This document shows, piece by piece, positions 1 to 8,436 of a stretch of DNA of 33,236 nucleotides. Positions within the stretch are counted from its first letter, which is position 1. Each line of letters starts with the position of its first letter. The stretch comes from an uncultured Pseudomonadota bacterium. Lineage in GTDB: Bacteria; Myxococcota_A; Polyangia; Nannocystales; Nannocystaceae. The position numbers were made by a program, and so were the translations under genes. The notes beneath the pieces are model-generated. The model saw nothing but the letters and a program-made list of their open reading frames with translations. It ran no database searches and was not told the DNA's origin. The DNA lies in the NCBI GenBank assembly GCA_913061055.1, contig CAJXVA010000046.1:1-33236 (forward strand), read 5' to 3'.

Positions 1-463
1 CCAGCAGCAGCACCTCGGGACGCGTCGACAGCACGCTGACCAATCCGAGCTTGCCCCGTTGGCCGCGCGACATGGTCTTGACCTTCTGCGACAAGTCGAT
101 CCGGAACGCGTCCGTGAGCCGATCGCACTCGACCTCGTCCCATCGCGGGAAGGTGTCGCGCTGAAACGCGAGCACTTGATGACCGGTCCACGCGTCGGGA
201 AGCGGAGACCCTTCGGCGAGGAAGCCGACGCGGCCCAGGACGTCGCGCTGCGCATGCGGATCCTTGCCGAACACGCGGACCCGCCCGCGCTGGGGCGCGA
301 GTAGACCTGCGGCAAGCCATAGCGCCGTGCTTTTTCCCGTGCCGTTGGGCGCCGCGAGGATGGTGATCTCGCCGGGCTTGACGCAGAAGTCGAACCCGTC
401 GAGGACCGGACGCTTGCGTTGATACGAGAACCCGACGTCTTCGAAACTCAGTGCAGCGGACAT
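1..463 (-). CDS. ABC transporter ATP-binding protein (partial, 3' end outside window)
   Basis: This is the N-terminal ~154 residues of an ABC ATPase that would power a membrane exporter. The reverse-strand translation starts at ATG 463 (MSAALSFEDVGFSYQ). A Walker A motif, APNGTGKST, lies at about residues 38-46, with Ala where the first Gly is usual. The ABC signature region reads TMSRGQRGKL, a variant of LSGGQ, and the sequence runs into the start of the Walker B strand (EVLLL) when the window ends. Walker B, the H-loop and any permease partner are missing. The gene begins 7 bases after the GntR regulator stop, so the two form one operon. YtrA-type GntR regulators commonly control ABC exporters of this short kind, which supports the pairing. 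The substrate cannot be told. Confidence 0.9.
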   Translation of the reverse strand, partial: MSAALSFEDVGFSYQRKRPVLDGFDFCVKPGEITILAAPNGTGKSTALWLAAGLLAPQRGRVRVFGKDPHAQRDVLGRVGFLAEGSPLPDAWTGHQVLAFQRDTFPRWDEVECDRLTDAFRIDLSQKVKTMSRGQRGKLGLVSVLSTRPEVLLL

Positions 464-470
464 CACAAGC

Positions 471-875
471 TCACGCGACCTTGCCGGACTTGCCGGACTT
501 GCCGGGTTTGCTGGACTTGCGCCAAGCCGACTTCACTGCCGAGAGCGCCTGCTCCTTGGTCAACCCGAGCTCCTTGGCCTCGTTGACGAGCTGGGCGGCT
601 CGCTCGGCGAGCAGGACCTCCGGCTGCATTTGCTCCCCGGCGTCCTGGGTGACGAACGTCCCCTCACCGTGGCGCGTTTCGACCAATCCGCTGAACTCGA
701 GCTCGCGATAGGCCCGGACCACGGTGTTCGGGTTGACGCGCAGCTGCTTCGCCAGGGCCCGCACCGAAGGCAACGCGTCGCCGGCGGCCAGGGTGCCGGA
801 GGCGATCCTACGCTCGAGTTGCGCCTGAATCTGTAGATAAACGGGGTTGCCCCGATCACGGTTGAGCTCGAACAT
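471..875 (-). CDS. GntR-family transcriptional regulator, YtrA subfamily
   Basis: A 134-aa DNA-binding regulator. The winged helix-turn-helix covers about residues 10-76 (PVYLQIQAQLERRIASG, then SVRALAKQLRVNPNTVVRAY and the wing GLVETRHGEGTFV). The C-terminal part is short and helical, typical of the YtrA subfamily, which lacks the large ligand-binding domain of FadR or HutC types. The tail is Lys/Gly/Ser-rich and is encoded by 9-bp repeats. ATG 875 is preceded by GGAG with an 8-base spacer, which supports this start. It is first in an operon with the ABC ATPase and very probably represses its own promoter through the palindrome at 897-924. Family assignment is strong; the inducing signal is unknown. 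Confidence 0.92.
   Translation of the reverse strand: MFELNRDRGNPVYLQIQAQLERRIASGTLAAGDALPSVRALAKQLRVNPNTVVRAYRELEFSGLVETRHGEGTFVTQDAGEQMQPEVLLAERAAQLVNEAKELGLTKEQALSAVKSAWRKSSKPGKSGKSGKVA
481..516. repeat. 9-bp tandem repeat in the 3' end of the GntR gene
   Basis: Four consecutive 9-bp units (ttgccggac, ttgccggac, ttgccgggt, ttgctggac) lie inside the gntR coding region. On the coding strand they give the basic tail with alternating K, S/P and G. The unit length is a multiple of three, so copy-number change would lengthen or shorten the tail without a frameshift. Confidence 0.8.
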
Positions 876-896
876 CGCAGAATCTCCGTTCGCGGC

Positions 897-924
897 ACAC
901 TGTATTAGTTGACTAGTACAGTGT
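897..924. promoter_or_regulatory. 28-bp palindromic operator, probable GntR (YtrA-type) binding site
   Basis: The arms ACACTGTA (897-904) and TACAGTGT (917-924) are exact inverted complements, and the 12-base centre is itself mostly palindromic (TTAG/CTAG), so 24 of 28 positions are symmetric. It sits 22 bases upstream of the gntR start codon, and on that strand includes TAATAC, a possible -10 element. YtrA-type regulators are known to bind inverted repeats of TGTA/TACA character near their own promoters, so autoregulation is a direct reading of the layout. Confidence 0.8.
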
Positions 925-1011
925 CAAGTCGAGGGCGTGACGTGGAGCCGGCCCTTGGGCTGTCGCGGGACGAGCGATGCCCAAGACCGAGGTCGTGGCG
1001 CCTTGGAAAAC

Positions 1012-1827
1012 TCAGCTGCCGCGTTCGCTCAAGAACGTCTGAGCTTCGGCGTAGGCGTCGTCATGCAGACGCGTGGTGCGGCGGAAATCCACCGGGAGCA
1101 CGTCGGCCTCGCATGGAGCCGGGAGAACCACCAACTCAGCCACCTCGTCGTAGTGCTCGAGTTCTGCCAGCAGCCGCTGCATCACGAGCAGCGAGAACGC
1201 GTGCATCAGCACGGCCAGTGGACTGCGAGGTGCGCGTCGCAGCGGGCAGGCGGTGCCCGTCGGCAGCACGAAGATCTGGGTGGCCCCCAGTCGGGTCGCT
1301 TGCGAGATCGGGGTGTTGTTGGACACCCCACCGTCGACGAGGACCTTGTTGTCGCGCCGGACCGGCGGATAGATCCCCGGGATCGCTGCGCTCGCCAGGA
1401 CCGCCGACACAACGTCTCCGGAGGACAGCAGCTGCTCGCTGCCCGAGAGGAGATCGGTCGCGACCATGTGAAGTTCGGTGCTCGCGTCCTCGATCCGCGT
1501 GATGGTGGCGTGGTCCTCGATGAGAGTCCGCAGGTTCTGTGGGTCGACCAGACCCCTCCGGCGACCGGTGAGTCCCAGCACGGCTCGCGACACGCTCAGC
1601 GGAAAGAAGTCTTCACGTTCGAGGGTTTGCCAGAGCGCGAGCAGCTCGTCGATCGAATCGATCGTTTGCGGACGCGCTGCGATGAAGGTGCCGTTGAGCG
1701 CTCCCGCGGAGGTCCCGACGATGACGTCGGGCACGATGCCGCGCTCGTACAGGGCCCGCAGCATGCCCACCTGGATAGCGCCTAGGCTGCCGCCGCCGGA
1801 CAGTACGAATGCGATCCGCTCGCTCAT
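1012..1827 (-). CDS. Patatin-like phospholipase
   Basis: A 271-aa serine acyl hydrolase of the bacterial patatin/RssA type. The oxyanion-hole loop GGGSLGA is at residues 11-17. The nucleophile elbow GTSAG has Ser40, and the catalytic-dyad Asp is Asp165 in DGG (KVLVDGG). There is no signal peptide or membrane segment, so it is probably cytoplasmic or peripheral and acts on membrane lipids or acyl esters. Length matches small stand-alone bacterial patatins. It stands alone on the minus strand, about 70 bases downstream of the DUF4347-like gene and about 90 bases from the GntR operator region. The substrate is not deducible. Confidence 0.93.
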   Translation of the reverse strand: MSERIAFVLSGGGSLGAIQVGMLRALYERGIVPDVIVGTSAGALNGTFIAARPQTIDSIDELLALWQTLEREDFFPLSVSRAVLGLTGRRRGLVDPQNLRTLIEDHATITRIEDASTELHMVATDLLSGSEQLLSSGDVVSAVLASAAIPGIYPPVRRDNKVLVDGGVSNNTPISQATRLGATQIFVLPTGTACPLRRAPRSPLAVLMHAFSLLVMQRLLAELEHYDEVAELVVLPAPCEADVLPVDFRRTTRLHDDAYAEAQTFLSERGS

Positions 1828-1896
1828 CCGCGAGAGTGTGAGCCCCCGCGCCCCGGTCTCGCAACTCGCGTGGAGCTGCGGAGTCTGGTCGTACCT

Positions 1897-2688
1897 CTAT
1901 CCCCAACCGGGTGTTCGCATGCCAAAGGCGCCGCCACCTCGGGTCCCGAGTCCTTCATAGAGCGTCTCCGAGAACGGGGTCGCCCTGCCGGGGCTGCACT
2001 GCGTCGGACCGCACATGTACGCCGTTCCCTCCACACCCGGGGAGAGGTTGATGTACTGGATCTCCTCGAACGCCTGCACTCGAACACTCAGGAGTCGAGC
2101 CACGGCTTTGGCCAACTCGCGTCCCTCTCGATTGCCCGCCACTTCGCAGCCGCCAAGGGTGAGGATCGAGTCGCCATCGATAAAGGGTGCGAGCCGCCGC
2201 AATGCCGTGGCGACGGGACCGGATTGCACGCTCTGCACCGTGAAGACATCTCGCCCGAACGTCATATAGCCGGGCGTGCCGTGGTCGATGAAGACGATTT
2301 CATCGATCTTCGCACGGTTGTGTGAGAGCACCCCGACGGCATTCTGTACCGCCGCGCCAACGTCCGTTGCGGCACCCACGAACGTGTTGTCGCTGATGGG
2401 TGGGATGACGACCCAGCCCTCGCGCAGCTCTTTGACGATCTCGTTGGGGTTGGCTCGCGTGAGGGACTTCTCCCGAGCGAGATTGTGAATGGGCACCAGG
2501 TTGGGGGCATTCAATCGCTCGGCCCGGGTCATCGCCCACTCCTGTTCCCCTCGTTCCGCATACCCTCCAAGGTTGTTGACCGCGATCACGTACGCGAGCG
2601 CGATCTCTGGGTCCATCCTCGCCCCGGTGAGCCGAGGGCCTGGATCGGGTCCGCCGTAGAACGCAAGGAACGCTCGGTTTTCAGCCAT
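1897..2688 (-). CDS. DUF4347-like protein with a caspase-type His/Cys pair
   Basis: A 263-aa protein that I place near DUF4347 and CHAT-like caspase folds, with moderate confidence. The core reads IDEIVFIDHGTPGYMTFG and then DGDSILTLGGCEVAGNREG, giving a candidate catalytic His136 and Cys181, followed by a helix (ELAKAVARLL) and a strand (VRVQAFE), as in the clan CD fold. There is no signal peptide from the chosen start, ATG 2688. The open frame continues upstream to 2976, but that stretch is Pro/Ala-rich, lacks conservation-like pattern and overlaps the divergent lipoprotein gene, so I exclude it. The C-terminus is Gly-rich. It could be a protease or a degenerate, non-catalytic relative. Confidence 0.72.
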   Translation of the reverse strand: MAENRAFLAFYGGPDPGPRLTGARMDPEIALAYVIAVNNLGGYAERGEQEWAMTRAERLNAPNLVPIHNLAREKSLTRANPNEIVKELREGWVVIPPISDNTFVGAATDVGAAVQNAVGVLSHNRAKIDEIVFIDHGTPGYMTFGRDVFTVQSVQSGPVATALRRLAPFIDGDSILTLGGCEVAGNREGRELAKAVARLLSVRVQAFEEIQYINLSPGVEGTAYMCGPTQCSPGRATPFSETLYEGLGTRGGGAFGMRTPGWG

Positions 2689-2882
2689 CGCCGCTTGAGA
2701 GTGCAACCTTCGTGCGGCGAAAAAGACCTTGGATTCCGGGGCGCGGCCGTCGAGGGGTTGCCCTGGTTGAGCAGCCACGGCGGCCGGATACCCAAGGTGT
2801 GCAGCGTTCGGTGCGGCTTTGGGAGTGGGGTCAATGTCGGTGCAATCCGATCGAACCCGCGCGCCGTACTCCGGCTGCAGCC

Positions 2883-4184
2883 ATGACGAAGCGAACGAAT
2901 TGGGTGGTGATGAGTGTTCTTGCGGTGCTTGGCGGGTGTCAGGCCCCGGCCGAGACCCCCCAGGCGGTCCCGACAAAGGTCGCGGCTACTCCGGACGAGG
3001 CGCCACAGCGACTTCCAGAGCTCGCGCTGGGCTTCGATGCCGCGAGCGCTCCGGAGATCTCGGCCGCCCAGGAGCAGTTGAGGAGCCAGCCCGATGCGCA
3101 GGAGTCGTATCTCGCCTTGGCCACCGCGTTCCTGCGGGCCGCCCGATCCGAGGGCGCGGCGCATCGAGCCTACGCCCGCGACGTGATCGAGGTTGGCTTG
3201 GCACGCACCGGGGACGCCCCCCGACTTCGCCTTCTCTCCGCGATGCTGCTGCTGGATGACCACCGCTTCGAGCAGGTCATTGCGGCCGCCACCGAACTCA
3301 CCGGAGCGCTTCCCTACGACCCCACACCCCACCTGCTGATCGGCGACGCTTCGCTGGAGTTGGGGCGCTACGACGACGCAGAGGCCTCCTTCGAGGCTGC
3401 GATCGACCTGCGCCCGGACCTGCGTAGCTACAACCGTGTGGGCTACATGCGGTGGCTTTACGGCGACTTCGAAGGGGCCGTCGGCGCGCTGGAGTTGGCG
3501 CTGGATTCTGGCAGCGCACGCGATCCCGAGTCGATGGCGTGGTGTTTCGCGGACCTGGGCGCGATGTACCTGCGCCGGGGCGAGGTGGGGCCGGCTCGGA
3601 AAGCTGGCGAGCGAGCGCTGCAGCTGGTGCCCGCGTACAGCCCCGCGCTGTCGCTCCAGGGGCGAACGTTGCGCGAGTCAGGCGACCTCGAAGGAGCACG
3701 CGAGGTGTTGGCGCAGGCCGCCGAGCAGTCGCCGAGTGCCGAGTCGATCCTGTGGGTCGTCGAGCTCGACCGCGAGCTGGGGCGGGATGCCGAGGCTGCA
3801 TCGGGGTTGAGTGACGCGCTCGCCATGGCCGAACATGATCCGCGTCCGGTCGCGCACTTCCTCGCCCGGCATGGGGAGCAGCCTTTGAGAGCGCTGGCCC
3901 TGGCCGAGCAAGAGCTCGAAGCGCGACAGAACATCTGGTCTTGGGACACGCTGGCCATCGCGGCGGCACGCGCCGGCGAGACTGCGCGGGCGGCAGAGGC
4001 ACTGGCGAAGGCCCAAGCGCTCAAGACCGACGACGCTGAAATGGCGCTCCATGGGGCGCTGGTGCACCTTCTCGCCGGAAACACGGAAGCGGCACAGCAG
4101 GGTCTGGAGGCCGCACTCGCCGCGCGTCCCGGCGTCGACCCCGTGCTGGTCGCGGAGCTTCGCGGCCGCCTGGGAGCGTCCTGA
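2883..4184 (+). CDS. Tetratricopeptide-repeat lipoprotein
   Basis: A 433-aa exported lipoprotein. The N-terminus MTKRTNWVVMSVLAVLGGC is a lipoprotein signal with the acylated Cys in LGGC. The rest is almost entirely helical TPR repeats, for example the units around 'LLIGDASLELGRYDDAEASF' and the later GELEL-type helices up to the stop. TPRs are protein-docking scaffolds. ATG 2883 was chosen over an upstream in-frame ATG at 2712 because only 2883 places the signal peptide at the N-terminus. The stop overlaps the next start by one base (TGATG), implying translational coupling. Neighbouring HupE/UreJ and DUF4331 genes make this a recurrent cluster of unknown function. Confidence 0.9.
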   Translation: MTKRTNWVVMSVLAVLGGCQAPAETPQAVPTKVAATPDEAPQRLPELALGFDAASAPEISAAQEQLRSQPDAQESYLALATAFLRAARSEGAAHRAYARDVIEVGLARTGDAPRLRLLSAMLLLDDHRFEQVIAAATELTGALPYDPTPHLLIGDASLELGRYDDAEASFEAAIDLRPDLRSYNRVGYMRWLYGDFEGAVGALELALDSGSARDPESMAWCFADLGAMYLRRGEVGPARKAGERALQLVPAYSPALSLQGRTLRESGDLEGAREVLAQAAEQSPSAESILWVVELDRELGRDAEAASGLSDALAMAEHDPRPVAHFLARHGEQPLRALALAEQELEARQNIWSWDTLAIAAARAGETARAAEALAKAQALKTDDAEMALHGALVHLLAGNTEAAQQGLEAALAARPGVDPVLVAELRGRLGAS

Positions 4185-4813
4185 TGCGACGGCTAGCACT
4201 CTGTGTGGGCGCCGCGTTGCTCGCCGCTTGTACGGCCCACGCCGACGTCGAAGTCGCGGTGGAGGTCGAGGAAGAGCAGGCGCCCGAACCCAACAAGAAG
4301 CGCACCCAAGCGACACCTCGCGTCCAGAAGGCAGCCGCGGAGCGTGACGAGCGATCGTCGTACGCGCTCGCTGCCGATGTTGCCGCCGCCCTGTCGGAGC
4401 CGTCGCTGACCCGGGCGCAGGCGCTGGAGACGGTACGCACGGACTGGCAGGGCAAGCGGTATCGGTGGGAGGTCGGCGTGTCCGCTCCTCTGTGCCGGTT
4501 GGGCGCCTGCAATGTGTTTCCGTTCGACCACGCCAGCGTAGGCGACCGCATCGTGGCCGGCTGGCTCCCGAGGCTGGCGCTCTCCGCCGAGGTCCACGCT
4601 GATCTCCTCGAGCGCTGCGGCCCAGGGCTGTGCGTCGCCACGGTCGAGGGAACCCTAAAAACGTTCGTCTTTTCCGCCGAAGAGCCCACCTCACTGACGT
4701 TCTCGGACGTCGCGGTGCTGGATGTACGGCCGCGTCGGGAAAAAGAGTCGTGGGTGCGAAGAAAAGCCGATCCACGGGTCGCGAAGCTCCGTACCGCAGA
4801 TGCAGGACGATGA
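4184..4813 (+). CDS. Small exported protein of the DUF4331 cluster
   Basis: A 209-aa protein I do not recognise firmly. The N-terminus MRRLALCVGAALLAAC fits a lipoprotein signal, although cleavage after AHA by ordinary signal peptidase (AHA then DVEV) is also possible. An acidic/basic low-complexity stretch follows (about residues 21-55). The C-terminal half is beta-rich with paired Cys (PLCRLGACNVFPF and RCGPGLCVATVEG), giving possible disulfides in the periplasm, and could be an OB-fold of the tRNA_anti-like kind (weak). It is coupled to both neighbours: the start overlaps the TPR stop by one base, and its own stop overlaps the HupE-like start. Its job is presumably tied to theirs. Confidence 0.8.
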   Translation: MRRLALCVGAALLAACTAHADVEVAVEVEEEQAPEPNKKRTQATPRVQKAAAERDERSSYALAADVAAALSEPSLTRAQALETVRTDWQGKRYRWEVGVSAPLCRLGACNVFPFDHASVGDRIVAGWLPRLALSAEVHADLLERCGPGLCVATVEGTLKTFVFSAEEPTSLTFSDVAVLDVRPRREKESWVRRKADPRVAKLRTADAGR

Positions 4814-5916
4814 TGACTCGGGGCAAACTCTTCGCGACCACGGCACTGTTGGCCACCCTCGGCCTTCCCTCGGTCGCTGAGGCCCACATGGGCAGCACCA
4901 AAGCGCTGCATGTGACCCCGACCTCGGACGGCGCTCGCGTGGAGGCTCGCATCGAGGCCACGGACGCCGCGCTTGCCCTGGGGCTGGGCCGGTCTCTGGA
5001 TGCCTCCGAAGTTGCCCAGCACGCCGCGCTGCTCAAGGGCTGGCTGACGCGCGGCATCACGATGCGCAGCGACGCCGGTCCCTGCGAGGGGCAGACCGGT
5101 GGCGTCGCGCTCGAGACTGGCGACAAGGACCGACTGGTCGCAACGCTCGATGTGCAGTGCCCCTCGAACATCAGCCTCTCGCTTCGCGACGACACGCTGT
5201 TCGACGACGACCCAGACCACGAGGTCTTCGTGACGGTGCACGCGGAGCAGGGCGTCTCTTCACATGTGTTGCGTGCCGACACCCGCTCTGTGGTCATCGA
5301 CACGACCCCGGGCGCAGCGACCACGGCGAAGTCGTTCGTGCGTGAGGGCGTTGTGCACCTGCTCACCGGCTACGACCACCTCTTGTTCCTGCTCTCGCTG
5401 ATCCTCATCGCGGGGCTGACCGCCAAGCGCGACGGCATGCGCTCGGCGGTCAAGGACATCGGTTGGCTGGTCACCGCGTTCACGCTCGGACACAGCATCA
5501 GCCTGTGCGCAGCGGCGCTGGGTTGGGTGTCACTTCCCATCGGTTGGGTCGAAGCGGCGATCGCCGCCAGCATCGTGCTCGTCGCCGGCCTCAACCTCGC
5601 CCGCCCCGAGGCGCCCTCGGAGAAGACGCTCCGCGGCCGCAACCTCCTCGCAGCGAGCTTCGGCTTGATTCACGGCTTCGGGTTCTCTTCGGTTCTCGCC
5701 GAGGTGGGCCTCCCCGAGACCCACCGCGTCCTCGCTCTGCTGTCGTTCAACGTCGGCATCGAGCTCGGACAAATGGCCTGCGTCCTCGCCCTGCTTGTGC
5801 CGCTCGCCGCTTGGGCGCGCCACCCCAGCTACACCCGCTACGGCGTCCAAGCCGGCTCGCTTGTCATCGCCGTGTGCGGATGCACCTGGCTGGCCGAGCG
5901 AACGCTTGCTCTGTAG
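4810..5916 (+). CDS. HupE/UreJ family membrane protein
   Basis: A ~368-aa membrane protein. A signal peptide ending VAEAH is followed by a periplasmic beta-rich domain (about residues 26-175) and then a multi-helix HupE/UreJ_2 domain (about 180-368). The family's His-rich motifs are present: HLLTGYDHLLFLLSL, FTLGHSISL, and LIHGFGFSSVL with the later SFNVGIELGQ. HupE/UreJ relatives are associated with nickel or cobalt handling, but members with this long N-terminal domain are uncharacterised, so metal transport is only a family-based guess. The start is ATG 4810 (ATGA overlap) or ATG 4813 (one-base overlap); both couple it to the upstream gene. It lies upstream of the propeller lipoprotein and DUF4331 genes. 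Confidence 0.9.
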   Translation: MMTRGKLFATTALLATLGLPSVAEAHMGSTKALHVTPTSDGARVEARIEATDAALALGLGRSLDASEVAQHAALLKGWLTRGITMRSDAGPCEGQTGGVALETGDKDRLVATLDVQCPSNISLSLRDDTLFDDDPDHEVFVTVHAEQGVSSHVLRADTRSVVIDTTPGAATTAKSFVREGVVHLLTGYDHLLFLLSLILIAGLTAKRDGMRSAVKDIGWLVTAFTLGHSISLCAAALGWVSLPIGWVEAAIAASIVLVAGLNLARPEAPSEKTLRGRNLLAASFGLIHGFGFSSVLAEVGLPETHRVLALLSFNVGIELGQMACVLALLVPLAAWARHPSYTRYGVQAGSLVIAVCGCTWLAERTLAL

Positions 5917-5986
5917 CAGCCACTTCCTTCCAACCCCAACGAAACGAATCATCTGCGCCCTTGCGGGGCGGAGAACCAGGAGAACT

Positions 5987-7093
5987 ATGCAAAGAACAAT
6001 CATTCTCGCGGCTGGCCTCGGCCTCGCCCTCACGAGCCTGGGCTGCTCAAACGGCCCCGCTTCCGCAGGCTCCGATACCGACGACCCATCGGATACCTCC
6101 CCTCCCACCAGCGACTCGGACACGGACTCCGGGCCCGGTACAGACTCGGACTCGGACTCGGACTCGGACGACGAATCCGGAAGCACGGGAGATGTTCCGG
6201 ACGGGCTCCCCGACACGGCTCCGACCGTGATCGAGCTCCTGGCCGATTCGGGCTTTACCGACGCCAGTGCCATCGCAGCGGCCCCGGACGGATCTGAGTT
6301 CTACTTTGCTGCCTACGACGAAGCTGGCTTGCCGGGCATCTTCAAGGTCGACTTGGCAGGCACGGTCGAGGCGCTGCACGTCGGTGCGCCGCTGGCCTAC
6401 CCCTCGGATATCACCGTGACGTGCGACGGGAGCACGCTGCTGGTCTCCGACGTTGGTGGCGCTTCCACCATCGACCCCACGCAGGACTTCGAAGAGACCC
6501 CGGATGAAATCCTCGGCGGAATCTTCAGCCTGTCCCCCGACGGCGGAGCGCCGACAGCATTCGCCGCAGACGGCGTGGGTCGGGCCGCCGGCGTCATCGT
6601 CTCGGTCGACTGTGACGATGTCTATATCTCCGGTTACACCATGGAAGGCGTCGCAGCGGTGTTCCGCGCGCCTGTCGAGGGTGGGGCGGCAACTTCGATT
6701 CACGAAGGTGCACCTTTGGTCGCTCCCACGGGAATCCATGTGGACGCGAGCAACGTAGCGTGGGTGATGGATCACTACGCACGGTCGGGGTCAGGCGCAG
6801 AGGGATTGCTCTTTGCCATCGACGACGCTGGCAATGTGGAAGAGGTCGTCGCCGGTCTGGGAATGGGACGCCACGGTGGTGTCTCGCTCGCCCCAGGCGG
6901 CGTCACAGCAATCATCCCGGTCAGTGACGACCTCGGCGGGTCTCGCCTCGTCACGGCCAACACTGAAGACGGCGGATTGGAGAACGTTCCGACCGCAGAG
7001 ATCCTCGAGCCTTCGGGGGTCGCCGCAGCACGCAACGCGCCGGTGATGGGAATCGCCGCCGAATCCGCCATCTACCTCGCCACCTACGAATGA
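5987..7093 (+). CDS. Lipoprotein with Asp/Ser linker and beta-propeller-like domain
   Basis: A 368-aa exported lipoprotein. The signal peptide MQRTIILAAGLGLALTSLGC has its lipobox at SLGC. It is followed by an acidic linker rich in SD/TD pairs (about residues 27-65), a hallmark of myxobacterial surface proteins that spaces the domain from the membrane. The remainder has repeated beta motifs such as SDITVTCDGSTLLVSDVGG and PTGIHVDASNVAWVMDHYA, typical of SMP-30/NHL-like propellers. ATG 5987 is preceded by AGGAGA with a 5-base gap, which fixes the start. There are 70 bases between the HupE-like stop and this start, and the stop overlaps or nearly abuts the DUF4331 gene. Ligand unknown. Confidence 0.88.
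   Translation: MQRTIILAAGLGLALTSLGCSNGPASAGSDTDDPSDTSPPTSDSDTDSGPGTDSDSDSDSDDESGSTGDVPDGLPDTAPTVIELLADSGFTDASAIAAAPDGSEFYFAAYDEAGLPGIFKVDLAGTVEALHVGAPLAYPSDITVTCDGSTLLVSDVGGASTIDPTQDFEETPDEILGGIFSLSPDGGAPTAFAADGVGRAAGVIVSVDCDDVYISGYTMEGVAAVFRAPVEGGAATSIHEGAPLVAPTGIHVDASNVAWVMDHYARSGSGAEGLLFAIDDAGNVEEVVAGLGMGRHGGVSLAPGGVTAIIPVSDDLGGSRLVTANTEDGGLENVPTAEILEPSGVAAARNAPVMGIAAESAIYLATYE
6143..6169. repeat. 6-bp tandem repeat encoding Asp-Ser linker
   Basis: Four and a half copies of gactcg encode alternating Asp and Ser in the linker of the propeller lipoprotein. The in-frame hexamer repeat can expand or contract without breaking the gene. Confidence 0.85.
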
Positions 7094-7113
7094 TCTCCGG
7101 AGTGAACAACGCC

Positions 7114-8406
7114 ATGAACGTTTCCAGCAAGTTTCTCGCCCTCGCGGCCCTCGTCGGCGCCGCGGTAAGCCTTCCCCAAACCGCCGCCGCTTCGAGCCAC
7201 CGTGAAGCGCCGGCCATCGCAGAAGACCAGTTCGTCGACAACACCGACGTCTACACCTTCATCAGCCCTCTGAACCCCGACAACCTCGTCATCGTCGCGA
7301 ACTACGTCCCGCTGCTGCTTCCGAGTGCTGGCCCCAACTTCTACCGGTTCTCCGACCAGGCGCTGTACGCCATCGCAATCGACAACGACGGCGATGCGGT
7401 TCCCGACCTGAAGTACGTGTTCGACTTCGACACCGTCACCCAAAACGGAGGCACGTTCCTCTACAACACGGGTCCGGTCGCCTCGATCGACGACGCCAAC
7501 CTCAACGTCCAGCAGACCATGCGAGTCTTCCGCGTCGACCGCGACGACGACGGCAGCAGCTCCTACGACACCCTCGGCAACAATATCCCCGTTGCACCGT
7601 GGAACGTCGGTGACCGCTCGTTCCCGGACGGAAGCTACGAGGACGTTGCTCAGGAAGGCATCGCCCTGCTCGACGACGGGTCCAGCGTCTTCGCGGGTCC
7701 TCGCGACGAGCCCTTCTTCGTCGACCTTCATGTCTTCGACTTGCTCGGGGTTGCCGGCACGCCCACGACCGACGGCGTCAACGTGATGTCCATCGTTCTC
7801 GAGGTGCCCATCTCCGAGATCGTCGCCGACGGCGAGCGCCCCGCTGCAGGGGAAGACGGGCTGAACTCGGTGGTGGGTGTCTACGCCAAGGCTCTGCGCC
7901 CTCGCGTCACCATTCGCCGCCGGAACCGCGACGCGCTTACCGGTGGTGGCTGGGTTCAGGTCTCGCGTCTGGGCTGGCCGCTGGTCAACGAGGTCATCGT
8001 GCCTCTGCAAGACAAGGACAAGTACAACCGCAGCAACCCCGTCGACGATGTCGCCAACTTCGGTGCGTACATCCTCGACCCCGAGGTGACCGGTTTGCTT
8101 GCCGCTGTGCTCGGCTTGCCCTGTCCGCCCACGCCTGACGACGGTCGTCTCGACATCGTCGGACTGCTCGGCCCCAACGGGACCGCTCCCGCCGACCTGC
8201 TGCGCATCAACATCACCGATGGGCAGACCTTCAGCGACAGCGGCTTCCCCAACGGTCGGACCCTCACCGACGACGTCACGGACACGCTCCTGACCGTCGC
8301 CTGCAACGGTGGCATCGCAGTCGGCGATGGAGTGGATGGCAACGACCTCGCCTTCTACGACCAGATGCCCTACCTCGCGACGCCCCACAGCGGCAACCCG
8401 CTGTAG
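7114..8406 (+). CDS. DUF4331 domain-containing exported protein
   Basis: A 430-aa secreted or periplasmic protein. The signal peptide (MNVSSKFLALAALVGAAVSL) ends at TAAA, and the mature protein opens with SSHREAP, the hallmark N-terminus of DUF4331, then DQFVDNTDVYTF. Later family features include NFYRFSDQALYAI, VFDFDTVT and RVFRVDRDDDG. DUF4331 has no assigned activity. An in-frame ATG at 7090 overlaps the upstream stop (ATGA). I prefer ATG 7114 because it gives a cleaner signal peptide and has GGAG (7099-7102) upstream, though at a long 11-base spacing. It is the last gene of the five-gene operon and is followed by a strong hairpin. Co-occurrence of DUF4331, TPR and HupE/UreJ genes is seen in other bacteria. 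Confidence 0.93.
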   Translation: MNVSSKFLALAALVGAAVSLPQTAAASSHREAPAIAEDQFVDNTDVYTFISPLNPDNLVIVANYVPLLLPSAGPNFYRFSDQALYAIAIDNDGDAVPDLKYVFDFDTVTQNGGTFLYNTGPVASIDDANLNVQQTMRVFRVDRDDDGSSSYDTLGNNIPVAPWNVGDRSFPDGSYEDVAQEGIALLDDGSSVFAGPRDEPFFVDLHVFDLLGVAGTPTTDGVNVMSIVLEVPISEIVADGERPAAGEDGLNSVVGVYAKALRPRVTIRRRNRDALTGGGWVQVSRLGWPLVNEVIVPLQDKDKYNRSNPVDDVANFGAYILDPEVTGLLAAVLGLPCPPTPDDGRLDIVGLLGPNGTAPADLLRINITDGQTFSDSGFPNGRTLTDDVTDTLLTVACNGGIAVGDGVDGNDLAFYDQMPYLATPHSGNPL

Positions 8407-8436
8407 CGCTGCGTTTCATTCGGTCGCTCGTAGAAA

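Noticed and set aside
2689..2976. N-terminal extension of the DUF4347-like gene
   Set aside because: Pro/Ala-rich, without domain pattern, and overlapping the signal-peptide region of the divergent TPR gene.
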